Shown here piece by piece: positions 32,621 to 40,793 of a DNA stretch of 64,000 nucleotides. The translations under genes were made by a program, and so were the position numbers. A model generated the notes under the pieces. That model was not told where the DNA came from. It searched no databases and worked only from the letters and a program-made list of their open reading frames with translations. How positions within the stretch are numbered: position 1 is the stretch's first letter; each line of letters opens with the position of its first letter. The DNA is from Megasphaera_A sueciensis (GTDB lineage: Bacteria; Bacillota; Negativicutes; Veillonellales; Megasphaeraceae), in contig NZ_CP116939.1 of NCBI RefSeq assembly GCF_050219315.1, positions 62,001-126,000 on the forward strand. Reading direction: 5' to 3'.

Positions 32621-34222
32621 TTGCGAACGCTGAAACGCTATCGATCCACGAAATTCAAGGCTAAGGATTCCAAATACAACAAGACCATGGCGGATTATGC
32701 CGTTTCCTTTATCGAATGTCTCTGCCACACCAAGGGCACCTGGGCAGGGAAGCCGTTTGAGTTGATCGACTGGCAGGAACAGATTATCCGTGATGTGTTT
32801 GGCATCTTAAAGCCGAACGGCTATCGGCAGTTCAATACCGCCTACATCGAGATTCCTAAAAAGCAGGGCAAGTCAGAACTGGCGGCAGCGGTAGCACTCC
32901 TTTTGTGCTGCGGCGACGGGGAACAACGTGCCGAAGTGTATGGCTGTGCCGCCGACCGTCAGCAGGCATCCATTGTCTTTGAAGTAGCGGCAGATATGGT
33001 GCGGATGTGTCCGGCCTTATCAAAGCGGGTAAAACTCCTGGCTTCGCAGAAGCGGATCATCTACCTTCCCACGCACAGCTTTTATCAGGTGTTATCCGCC
33101 GATGCCTATAGCAAGCATGGCTTTAACGTAAGCGGCGTAATCTTCGATGAGCTGCACACGCAGCCGAACCGGAAGCTGTTTGATGTCATGACCAAAGGCT
33201 CCGGCGATGCCCGGACGCAGCCGTTGTATTTCCTGATTACGACAGCCGGAACGGACACCCACTCCATCTGCTATGAAACCCACCAGAAAGCACTGGATAT
33301 TATCGCAGGCCGGAAGATAGATGCCACCTTCTATCCGGTGATATACGGTGCCAAGGACACCGATGACTGGACGGATGTGAAGGTCTGGAAGAAAGCCAAT
33401 CCATCGCTTGGGATTACGGTCGGCATGGATAAGGTCAAGGCAGCCTGTGAGTCTGCCAGACAGAATCCTGCCGAGGAGAATGCCTTCCGGCAGCTTCGCC
33501 TGAACCAATGGGTCAAGCAGGCGATCCGCTGGATGCCGATGGAAAAATGGGATGCCTGCGCGTTTCCTGTACAGCCGGATGAATTAAAAGGACGCGTCTG
33601 CTACGGCGGACTGGACTTATCCTCCACCACGGATATTACAGCCTTCGTACTGGTGTTTCCGCCGCAGGATGAAGCAGACAACTATGTCGTGCTGCCCTAC
33701 TTCTGGATACCGGAAGAAAACGTGTCGCTGCGTGTCCGGCGAGATCATGTTCCTTATGACGTATGGCAGAAGCAGGGATTCCTGCACACGACGGAAGGAA
33801 ACGTCGTCCATTACGGCTACATCGAAAAGTTCATCGAAACCATGGGCGAACAGTACAACATCCGCGAGATCGCCTTTGACCGCTGGGGCGCGGTGCAGAT
33901 GGTGCAAAACCTCGAGGGTATGGGATTTACCGTCGTCCCGTTCGGGCAGGGGTTCAAAGATATGAGTCCTCCCACCAAGGAACTGATGAAGCTGACGCTG
34001 GAAAAGAAGATCGCCCACGGCGGCCATCCGGTACTGCGCTGGATGATGGACAATATCTTCATCAAATCCGATCCGGCTGGCAATATCAAGCCGGACAAGG
34101 AGAAATCCACCGAAAAGATCGACGGTGTCGTAGCTACGGTTATGGCACTCGATCGTGCCATCCGCTGCGGCAATGACAACAGTGAAAGCGTATATGACCA
34201 AAGGGGGTTATTGATTTTATGA
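32621..34222 (+). CDS. terL: Terminase large subunit
   Basis: 533 residues, Terminase_1 family. The ATPase has YIEIPKKQGKSELAAAVALL (Walker A variant) and VSGVIFDELHTQPN (Walker B). The nuclease domain has YGGLDLSSTTDITAFVLV and the later EIAFDRWGAVQM and DGVVATVMALDRAI acidic residues. It cuts and pumps phage DNA into the procapsid. The TTG start is supported by an ideal AAGGAGGTGA 6 nt upstream. The portal gene overlaps its end by 4 bp. Confidence 0.93.
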   Translation: MRTLKRYRSTKFKAKDSKYNKTMADYAVSFIECLCHTKGTWAGKPFELIDWQEQIIRDVFGILKPNGYRQFNTAYIEIPKKQGKSELAAAVALLLCCGDGEQRAEVYGCAADRQQASIVFEVAADMVRMCPALSKRVKLLASQKRIIYLPTHSFYQVLSADAYSKHGFNVSGVIFDELHTQPNRKLFDVMTKGSGDARTQPLYFLITTAGTDTHSICYETHQKALDIIAGRKIDATFYPVIYGAKDTDDWTDVKVWKKANPSLGITVGMDKVKAACESARQNPAEENAFRQLRLNQWVKQAIRWMPMEKWDACAFPVQPDELKGRVCYGGLDLSSTTDITAFVLVFPPQDEADNYVVLPYFWIPEENVSLRVRRDHVPYDVWQKQGFLHTTEGNVVHYGYIEKFIETMGEQYNIREIAFDRWGAVQMVQNLEGMGFTVVPFGQGFKDMSPPTKELMKLTLEKKIAHGGHPVLRWMMDNIFIKSDPAGNIKPDKEKSTEKIDGVVATVMALDRAIRCGNDNSESVYDQRGLLIL

Positions 34223-35472
34223 GTATATTCCAACGTATATGGGGCAAAAAATCACGTGACAAGCCGAAAAACTACCTGTCTACGGCGTTTACGTTCCTGT
34301 TCGGCCCGACCTCCTCCGGAAATGTGGTGACGGAACGGACCGCTATGCAGACAACGGCAGTTTATGCCTGTGTCCGGGTGCTGTCCGAGGCCATTGCCGG
34401 ACTGCCGCTCAATATGTACCGCTATACACCGGATGGCGGCAAGGAAAAAGCCATCAATCATCCTCTATATAGGTTGCTCCATGATGCACCCAATCCGGAG
34501 ATGACGAGCTTCATATTTCGGGAAACCCTCATGAGCCATCTTCTCTTATGGGGCAATGCCTATGCACAGATCATCCGGAACGGCACCGGGCAGACGATTG
34601 CACTGTACCCGCTGCTGCCCAACAAGATGGATGTCAGCCGGGCCGCGAACGGTCAGCTTATCTACACCTACTCCAAGGACTCGGATGAATTCGGTGCAAA
34701 TAACCGTTGTCAGCAGATTGTCCTGTCGCAGGACGAGGTGCTGCATGTTCCGGGACTTGGGTTTGACGGACTTATCGGTTACAGTCCGATCGCCATGGCC
34801 AAGAATGCCATCGGCATGTCGCTGGCAGCCGAGCAGTACGGCGCGTTATTCTTTGCCAACGGCGCTACACCGGGCGGCATCTTAGAGCATCCGGGCATCG
34901 TGAAGGATCCGGTCAAGCTGCGGGAAAGCTGGCATGCCCAATTTTCCGGTACAAACCGGCATAATGTGGCCGTGTTGGAGGAAGGCATGACCTTCCAACA
35001 GTTATCCATCCCGCCGGATCAGGCGCAGTTCCTTGAAACGCGGAAATTTCAGATCGACGAAATCGCCCGTATCTTCCGGGTGCCGCCGCATATGGTCGGG
35101 GATCTGGAGAAATCCACCTTCTCCAATATCGAACAGCAGTCGCTGGAATTTGTCAAATACACCTTGAATCCCTGGTGCGTCCGCTGGGAACAGGCCATGA
35201 ATCAGCAGTTGGTGCTGCCGTCGGAGCGCTCGCAGGTCTTTACGAAGTTTAATGTGGACGGCCTGCTGCGCGGTGATTACCAGAGCCGCATGAACGGCTA
35301 TGCCATCGGCAGGCAGAACGGCTGGCTCTCCGCCAACGACATCCGGGAGCTTGAGGATATGAACCGCATCCCTTCCGAGCAGGGCGGCGATACGTATCTA
35401 GTCAACGGCAATATGCTGCCGCTGGACCAGGCAGGAAAATTTTATACCGAAAGCGAGAGAAAAACACCATGA
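34219..35472 (+). CDS. HK97-family portal protein
   Basis: 417 residues. It is the dodecameric DNA channel at a capsid vertex. Recognisable stretches are TTAVYACVRVLSEAIAGLPL, HLLLWGNAYAQIIRN, FDGLIGYSPIAMAKNAIG, and FRVPPHMVGDLEKSTFSNIE, all conserved in HK97 portals. It overlaps TerL and the protease by 4 bp each, giving a tightly coupled head operon. Confidence 0.93.
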   Translation: MSIFQRIWGKKSRDKPKNYLSTAFTFLFGPTSSGNVVTERTAMQTTAVYACVRVLSEAIAGLPLNMYRYTPDGGKEKAINHPLYRLLHDAPNPEMTSFIFRETLMSHLLLWGNAYAQIIRNGTGQTIALYPLLPNKMDVSRAANGQLIYTYSKDSDEFGANNRCQQIVLSQDEVLHVPGLGFDGLIGYSPIAMAKNAIGMSLAAEQYGALFFANGATPGGILEHPGIVKDPVKLRESWHAQFSGTNRHNVAVLEEGMTFQQLSIPPDQAQFLETRKFQIDEIARIFRVPPHMVGDLEKSTFSNIEQQSLEFVKYTLNPWCVRWEQAMNQQLVLPSERSQVFTKFNVDGLLRGDYQSRMNGYAIGRQNGWLSANDIRELEDMNRIPSEQGGDTYLVNGNMLPLDQAGKFYTESERKTP

Positions 35473-36179
35473 AGAAATTCTGGAACTGGAATACTGATGA
35501 CGATACAGGGCGCATCCTTACTATTGACGGTACCATTGCCGAGGAAAGCTGGTTTGACGACGACATAACGCCGAAGCTGTTTAAAAACGAGCTGGCATCC
35601 GGGCAGGGCAATGTCACCTTGTGGCTGAACTCGCCCGGCGGCGACTGCGTAGCGGCCAGCCAGATCTATGCCATGCTGATGGATTATGCCGGACAGGTCC
35701 ATGTCAATATCGACGGGATTGCGGCTTCGGCTGCCTCCGTGATTGCCATGGCAGGTACGAGCGTCAATATGGCACCGACTGCACTGATGATGATCCATAA
35801 TCCGTTCACGATCGCTATGGGCGATACTGATGAAATGGAACGGGCCATCGCTATGCTGTCCGAGGTTAAGGAATCCATTATCAATGCCTATGAGTTAAAG
35901 ACCGGCCTTTCCCGCACCCAGCTATCCCATCTGATGGATGCCGAGACCTGGATGAATGCAGGAAAAGCAATCGAGCTTGGTTTTGCTGACAGCATTTTGA
36001 CTGATAGCGATAGTAAACAGATGCATGATGCTGCCGGTATGAGAAGTTACTCTTTTTCCCGGCGGCAGGTCACCAATGCATTATTGAACAAGGCCATCGC
36101 CAAGAAATCAAGAATGAAAACAGAATCCCGTATATCCGTAGCGTCGCTGCAGCAGCGGCTGTCGCTCTTAACACATTAA
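35469..36179 (+). CDS. Capsid maturation protease (ClpP-like)
   Basis: 236 residues. A ClpP/S49-type serine protease with NSPGGDCVAASQIYAML, catalytic Ser in IDGIAASAASVIAMAG, catalytic His in MMIHNP, and a later Asp region. The C-terminal tail (about 195-236) is basic and may act as a scaffold. In HK97-type phages without a separate scaffold gene this protein also guides assembly. Confidence 0.92.
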   Translation: MKKFWNWNTDDDTGRILTIDGTIAEESWFDDDITPKLFKNELASGQGNVTLWLNSPGGDCVAASQIYAMLMDYAGQVHVNIDGIAASAASVIAMAGTSVNMAPTALMMIHNPFTIAMGDTDEMERAIAMLSEVKESIINAYELKTGLSRTQLSHLMDAETWMNAGKAIELGFADSILTDSDSKQMHDAAGMRSYSFSRRQVTNALLNKAIAKKSRMKTESRISVASLQQRLSLLTH

Positions 36180-36193
36180 ATGGAGGTACCAAT

Positions 36194-37390
36194 ATGAGTA
36201 AACTATTAGAACTGCAGGAAAAACGCGCTATTATCTGGGAACAGGCCAAGGCCTTCCTGGATGAAAAGCAGGCAGCCGGTGACACGCTTTCCACCGAAGA
36301 TGCTGCCACCTATGACAAGATGGAAGCCGATGTCATGGCACTGGGCAAGGAAATCGACAGGCTGAAAACGCAGGCTGCCATCGATCTTGAATTACGCAAG
36401 CCGACCTCGACCGCTATCGTTAACCAGCCTGCAAAACAGGATGCAACTAAGCATGGCAGGTTCAGCGACGCCTATGCGCCCGCCTTTTGGGACAGCATGC
36501 GCGGCAAGTCCCGTCCGGAAATCCGGAACACCTTAAAGGAAGGGGCTGATCCACAGGGCGGCTACCTCGTACCGGACGAATTTGAACGGACGCTGATTCA
36601 GATGCTGGCTGAGGAAAATGTGCTGCGCTCCCTGTCCCATGTGATCCAGACTGCCAGCGGCGACCATAAGATTCCGGTCGTTGCCAGCGAAGGAACCGCA
36701 GCATGGACGGATGAAGAAGCCGCCTACACGGAAAGCAACACCACCTTCGGCCAGGTGTCCATCGGGGCGCATAAACTGGGTACGCTCGTCAAGGTGTCCG
36801 AAGAACTGTTGAACGATTCCGCCTTCGACCTGGAAGGATATATGGCACAGGAGTTTGCCCGCAGGCTGGGCAATGCCGAGGAAGAAGCCTTTCTCACCGG
36901 CACCGGAACGGATCGTCCGTCCGGCATCCTTGTCGATGCCGCCGGTGCTTCGGATGGCTCGACTGCTGCATCCGCTACGGCCATTACCTTCGACGATTTG
37001 ATCGAGTTGTACTATTCGCTCCGTGAACCGTACCGCAAATCAGCTACATTGTTGCTGCATGAAAACACCGTCAAGGCTATCCGGAAATTGAAGGATACGC
37101 AGGGCCAGTACATCTGGCAGCCTTCCGTCAGTGCCGATGTGCCGGATAAGATTCTGAACTGCCCGGTTGTCACCAGCCGGTATATGCCGCAGATGGCAGC
37201 CGACGCCAAGACGGTGCTGTTCGGTGACTTTTCCTACTACTGGATTGCCGACCGGCAGGGCCGCACCTTTAAGCGTTTGAATGAATTATACGCGGTTACC
37301 GGTCAGGTCGGTTTTCTCGGCTCCCAGCGTGTCGATGCCAAGATTGTATTGCCGGAGGCCATCAAGACGCTCAAACAGGCCAGCAAATAA
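36194..37390 (+). CDS. HK97-family major capsid protein
   Basis: 398 residues. The first 100 form the helical delta domain that is cleaved by the protease (KLLELQEKRAIIWEQAKAFL). The mature part starts near LKEGADPQGGYLVPDEF, then shows VASEGTAAWTDEEAAYTESN and AEEEAFLTGTGTDRPSGIL, all classic HK97 capsid signatures. Strong GGAGGT precedes the ATG. Confidence 0.95.
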   Translation: MSKLLELQEKRAIIWEQAKAFLDEKQAAGDTLSTEDAATYDKMEADVMALGKEIDRLKTQAAIDLELRKPTSTAIVNQPAKQDATKHGRFSDAYAPAFWDSMRGKSRPEIRNTLKEGADPQGGYLVPDEFERTLIQMLAEENVLRSLSHVIQTASGDHKIPVVASEGTAAWTDEEAAYTESNTTFGQVSIGAHKLGTLVKVSEELLNDSAFDLEGYMAQEFARRLGNAEEEAFLTGTGTDRPSGILVDAAGASDGSTAASATAITFDDLIELYYSLREPYRKSATLLLHENTVKAIRKLKDTQGQYIWQPSVSADVPDKILNCPVVTSRYMPQMAADAKTVLFGDFSYYWIADRQGRTFKRLNELYAVTGQVGFLGSQRVDAKIVLPEAIKTLKQASK

Positions 37391-37408
37391 CGGAAGGAAG
37401 GTGGCAGC

Positions 37409-37684
37409 ATGGCAGTAACACGGGACGAAGCTAAATTATATCTCCGTATTGATAATGATGTGGAGGATGCTTTGATCGACAATTTGATTCAGTCCTCCAC
37501 GACGACGGTGGAAAATGTACTGCGCCATCCGTTAAGCGACTACTCTACATTGCCGGAGGACATCAAGACGGCCATTCTGTATGGTGTGGCTTATCTGTAT
37601 GAAAATCGGGATACAGCGGACTTCGATGCCATGATCAAGCTCATGCGGGCCATGCTGTTCTCCTACCGGGATGAGGTGTTCTAA
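37409..37684 (+). CDS. Head-tail connector (gp6-like)
   Basis: 91 residues. It starts AVTRDEAKLYLRIDNDVED and contains LYGVAYLYENRDTAD, the pattern of the HK97 gp6 / phage head-tail connector family that forms a ring under the portal. Its end overlaps the next ATG by one base. Confidence 0.85.
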   Translation: MAVTRDEAKLYLRIDNDVEDALIDNLIQSSTTTVENVLRHPLSDYSTLPEDIKTAILYGVAYLYENRDTADFDAMIKLMRAMLFSYRDEVF

Positions 37685-38001
37685 TGGATATCGGGGAAAT
37701 GAAGCAGCGGATTGAGTTTGTAGTGGAGGAGAACGTCTCTGATGGCCAGGGTGGTTACGACACTACCCTGGTCAGCAAGGGCAGTACCTGGGCCAAGGTG
37801 ACCAATATCCACGGTGGGGAGTATTTCTTCGCTGCCGCCGTGCATCTGGAAAAGGATGTGTCGTTTGTCATCCGGTACCGATCGGACATCACGGAAACAT
37901 GGTTCATCAAGTTCCGCGGTCAGAAGTACAACATCCAGTTTATCGATAATGTAAAATACGGGGACCAGTATCTTGAAATCAAGGCTACATTGGCGGGGTG
38001 A
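37684..38001 (+). CDS. Head closure protein (SPP1 gp16-like)
   Basis: 105 residues. The opening GEMKQRIEFVVEENVSDGQG and the later TWAKVTNIHGGEYFFA match the phage head-tail joining / head closure family. It is the last virion-structural gene in the element. The normal next genes (HK97 gp10, tail terminator, major tail protein, tape measure) are absent, and a holin starts only 7 bp further on. Confidence 0.85.
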   Translation: MDIGEMKQRIEFVVEENVSDGQGGYDTTLVSKGSTWAKVTNIHGGEYFFAAAVHLEKDVSFVIRYRSDITETWFIKFRGQKYNIQFIDNVKYGDQYLEIKATLAG

Positions 38002-38007
38002 TGATTA

Positions 38008-38394
38008 ATGACATGGAATGAAATACGAATCGGGTGCGCGGCAGTCGGTGCCTGGTTGGGATGGTTCATCGGCGGCTTCGACAATCTGTTCTATGCCCTG
38101 CTGACGTTTGTCTGCCTGGACTATATTACCGGTGTGCTATGCGCCTGCAGGGAACGGCAGCTATCCAGTGAGATCGGCTTTATAGGCATCTGCCGGAAGG
38201 TGCTTCTTTTTGTACTCGTCGGTGTCGCTCATACGTTGGATGCGACGATGCTCGGCTCCGGCAGCGCATTACGGACCGCCACCATCTTGTTCTACCTGTC
38301 CAACGAGGGACTTTCCATTGTGGAAAATGCCGCACGGATGGGACTTCCCATACCAGACCGGCTGCAGGAAGCATTGAAGCAGCTGCGAAAATAA
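38008..38394 (+). CDS. Phage holin (TcdE/holin_4 family)
   Basis: 128 residues with about four hydrophobic segments (AAVGAWLGWFIGGFDNLFYA, LLTFVCLDYITGVLCA, IGICRKVLLFVLVGVAHTLD, RTATILFYLSNEGLSI). The DYITGVLCA motif is typical of the TcdE-type holin family. It would form membrane holes for the amidase encoded at 30928. The gene lies directly after the head closure gene and is followed by a strong terminator. Confidence 0.88.
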   Translation: MTWNEIRIGCAAVGAWLGWFIGGFDNLFYALLTFVCLDYITGVLCACRERQLSSEIGFIGICRKVLLFVLVGVAHTLDATMLGSGSALRTATILFYLSNEGLSIVENAARMGLPIPDRLQEALKQLRK

Positions 38395-38407
38395 AAATAT
38401 ATACCTT

Positions 38408-38448
38408 GGATCTGCTGGAGTCTCATCACTCTGGCAGGTCCTTTTTTT
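38408..38448 (+). terminator. Strong rho-independent terminator
   Basis: A 14-bp stem with three G-U pairs (38408-38421 with 38428-38441), 6-nt loop and a run of seven T. It ends the head-lysis operon. Confidence 0.9.
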
Positions 38449-38451
38449 ATG

Positions 38452-38523
38452 TCTTGGGTTCTTAATTGATATCTATCTGTCCTTTTACTTATAGAGGCAA
38501 TTACCTCGTAACGATTAGGAGGT
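38452..38523 (+). promoter_or_regulatory. Repeated phage leader element, copy 3
   Basis: GGTTCTTAA, 13 nt, GTCCTTTTACT and AGAGG again, directly after a terminator. A hairpin GAGG-CAATTA-CCTC follows. Its CCTC arm can alternatively pair with GAGG of the downstream Shine-Dalgarno (38517-38523), and TCCT can pair with AGGA of the same site. It precedes the HTH gene at 38531. Confidence 0.58.
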
Positions 38524-38530
38524 GTCCAAT

Positions 38531-38926
38531 ATGACGGACGATGAGAAAAGGCAGATTATCGTTTTACGCCGAGACGGTCTGGGATACGGGAAAATAGCAC
38601 AGCAAACAGGTGTTTCAATGAATACAGTCAAGTCATTCTGCCGACGGAGCAACTTGATAGTTTCTATTGGTGGAAAATCGGTGTGTGAATGCTGCGGCAA
38701 GCAGATAGAACAGGCCCCGGGACGAAAGCAGAAACGCTTTTGCTCGGATAGTTGCAGAAACAAGTGGTGGAACGGGCATCTTGACTTGGTGAAGCGAAAG
38801 GCAGTCTATACCTTTACCTGTCCGAACTGCGGCAAGGTATTTAAAGCTTACGGAAATAGTCAACGGAAATTTTGCTGCCATGCCTGTTATATTGCGTACC
38901 GTTTCGGCGGTGGTCGCCATGGATAA
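38531..38926 (+). CDS. HTH and double zinc-finger regulator upstream of recombinases
   Basis: 131 residues. The N-terminus is a sigma-like or resolvase-like helix-turn-helix (GLGYGKIAQQTGVSMNTVKS). Two zinc-binding segments follow: CECCGKQIEQ ... FCSDSCRNKWW, and CPNCGKVF ... FCCHACYIAY. Proteins of this kind commonly precede paired serine recombinases in Bacillota elements and may regulate excision. AGGAGGT lies 7 nt before the ATG at 38531. It overlaps the next gene by 8 bp. Confidence 0.75.
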   Translation: MTDDEKRQIIVLRRDGLGYGKIAQQTGVSMNTVKSFCRRSNLIVSIGGKSVCECCGKQIEQAPGRKQKRFCSDSCRNKWWNGHLDLVKRKAVYTFTCPNCGKVFKAYGNSQRKFCCHACYIAYRFGGGRHG

Positions 38927-39080
38927 GAAAACCTTTCAAAATGAAGCGGTGTTCCTGATGACATTGCATCTGATGCAGTTGATGCGTGATGAAAAACTTA
39001 TCACGGAGAGTGAATATCATATAGCAGAGCGCCAGATGATCGAAAAATATCAGCCTTTTTCCAGCTCGTTATACACTTGA
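38919..39080 (+). CDS. Small SHOCT-like protein
   Basis: 53 residues: FQNEAVFLMTLHLMQLMRDE, then LITESEYHIAERQMIEKYQP, resembling the SHOCT-type short helical domain found between HTH and recombinase genes in such elements. Translation is probably coupled to the preceding gene through the overlap. Confidence 0.6.
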   Translation: MDKKTFQNEAVFLMTLHLMQLMRDEKLITESEYHIAERQMIEKYQPFSSSLYT

Positions 39081-39129
39081 TAATTGTATCAAACAGAGTG
39101 ATATATAGTGTTGGAAAGGAGTGAATTCT

Positions 39130-40779
39130 ATGCGAAAGACAATCCTAAAAATCGAGCATCCGATATCACCGTTCAAAAAACGGAAGAAAGTAGCAGCCTA
39201 TGCCCGTGTTTCCGTGGAATCGGAACGGATGCAGCATTCACTTTCGGCACAGGTCAGCTATTACAGCAGCTTTATCCAGAAAAATCCTGAATGGGAATAT
39301 GCCGGTGTCTATGCGGACTATGGCATTTCCGGTACGGGAATGGCGAAGCGAGATGCATTCAACAAAATGATCGCTGTTGCAGAAGCAGGGAAAATCGATA
39401 TTATCCTTACAAAAGCTATCCAGCGGTTTGCCAGAAATACGGTTGACCTTTTGAACACGGTACGACATTTAAAGGATATCGGCGTCGAAGTATGGTTTGA
39501 AAAGGAAAACATCCATACCCTGAGCGGCGAAGGTGAGCTGATGCTGACCATCCTTGCATCCTTTGCCCAGGAAGAAAGCCGGTCCATTAGCGAGAATATC
39601 AAATGGCGGGTGAAGAAACGGTTTCAACAGGGCATGCCGTCTGCGAAGTTCTTCATCTATGGCTATCGATGGGAAGGGGATAAACTCGTAATTGTTCCTG
39701 AGGAAGCAGCTGTTGTAAAGCGAATATACCAAAATTTTCTTGACGGGAAATCACGGGTTGAGACAAGACGAGAGCTTGCGGCGAAGGGCATCAAAACCAG
39801 GCATGGTAATAACTGGGGTGATCCCAGCATCAAGCAGGTACTTACCAATATTACCTATACCGGCAATCTTCTGCTCCAGAAAACATATATAGAAGATCCT
39901 ATTACCAAAAAAGAACGGAAAAACCGTGGCGAGAGGACAAAGTATTTTGTTGAAAATTCTCATGAAGCTATTATTGATAAGAAAACGTTCGATTATGTAC
40001 AGAAAGAAATGGCGCGCCGGTGTAAATTAGGGCCATTTGCTAACAAATCACTACATACGACGTGTTTTACAGGAAAAATAAAATGCGGCATTTGTGGGAA
40101 AAGTTACGTCAGTAGCAAGCGAAAATATAAAGGGCGGCATATCGGGTACTGGGGATGTACATCCCATAAATATAAAGGAAAAAACTGTGGTGCAAAAGGG
40201 GCTATCCCACAAATCGTGCTGGAACGGGAGTGCGCGGCTGTCCTTGGCCTGCAGAATTTTGATAAAAATGTATTTCTTGAAAAAGTTGATACCATCACTG
40301 TGCCGGAATATCATGTCTTGGTATTTAACATGAAAGATGGTCAGAAAATTATCAGGCACTGGGAATCGACTGCAAACAAGGATCGCTGGACGGAAAAACT
40401 CAAGGACAGACAGCGGGTTTGGACGAAGCAGTACCGGATGAGTGGTAAATCAGAACGATATTCTACTTTTACGGATCGCATTTTGTGTGTACGATGCCAT
40501 GTCTGCTTTAAACGCTGTCTGGATAAACGGAAAAACGGAAGCATCGCTTATTGGCGATGCAAGCTCTCAGGGAAATCCTGCAAGGTTCCGGGTATACGGG
40601 AAGAACCATTGAAGCAGATTGCAGCAAAGGTGCTCGGCCTGTCAGTATTTGATGATGCTGCATTCCAAAAACAGATAGATCATATTGAAACTGGAAAAGC
40701 TGATGAACTGACTTTTTGTTTTACCGATGGCAGGAGAAAAAGCTGCCGCTGGCCACCGGTTAAAACGGAAAATTGCTGA
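39130..40779 (+). CDS. Large serine recombinase 1
   Basis: 549 residues. The N-terminal resolvase domain carries the catalytic serine in AAYARVS (Ser28), followed by YADYGISGTG and KAIQRFARNTVDLL. A recombinase domain (FIYGYRW ... ITYTGNLLLQ), a zinc ribbon (CGICGKSYVSS ... WGCTSHK) and a second cysteine cluster near the C-terminus (CVRCHVCFKRC ... WRCKLSGKSC) follow. Large serine recombinases integrate phages at att sites with a 2-bp core, which fits the GA core in comF. GAAAGGAG precedes the ATG at 39130. Confidence 0.93.
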   Translation: MRKTILKIEHPISPFKKRKKVAAYARVSVESERMQHSLSAQVSYYSSFIQKNPEWEYAGVYADYGISGTGMAKRDAFNKMIAVAEAGKIDIILTKAIQRFARNTVDLLNTVRHLKDIGVEVWFEKENIHTLSGEGELMLTILASFAQEESRSISENIKWRVKKRFQQGMPSAKFFIYGYRWEGDKLVIVPEEAAVVKRIYQNFLDGKSRVETRRELAAKGIKTRHGNNWGDPSIKQVLTNITYTGNLLLQKTYIEDPITKKERKNRGERTKYFVENSHEAIIDKKTFDYVQKEMARRCKLGPFANKSLHTTCFTGKIKCGICGKSYVSSKRKYKGRHIGYWGCTSHKYKGKNCGAKGAIPQIVLERECAAVLGLQNFDKNVFLEKVDTITVPEYHVLVFNMKDGQKIIRHWESTANKDRWTEKLKDRQRVWTKQYRMSGKSERYSTFTDRILCVRCHVCFKRCLDKRKNGSIAYWRCKLSGKSCKVPGIREEPLKQIAAKVLGLSVFDDAAFQKQIDHIETGKADELTFCFTDGRRKSCRWPPVKTENC

Positions 40780-40793
40780 ACACATAAGGGGAA

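Noticed and set aside
38001..38008. Sequencing gap at the missing tail genes
   Set aside because: The head closure and holin genes are both intact with normal spacing and a ribosome-binding region between them, so an assembly break is possible but not indicated by the sequence itself.
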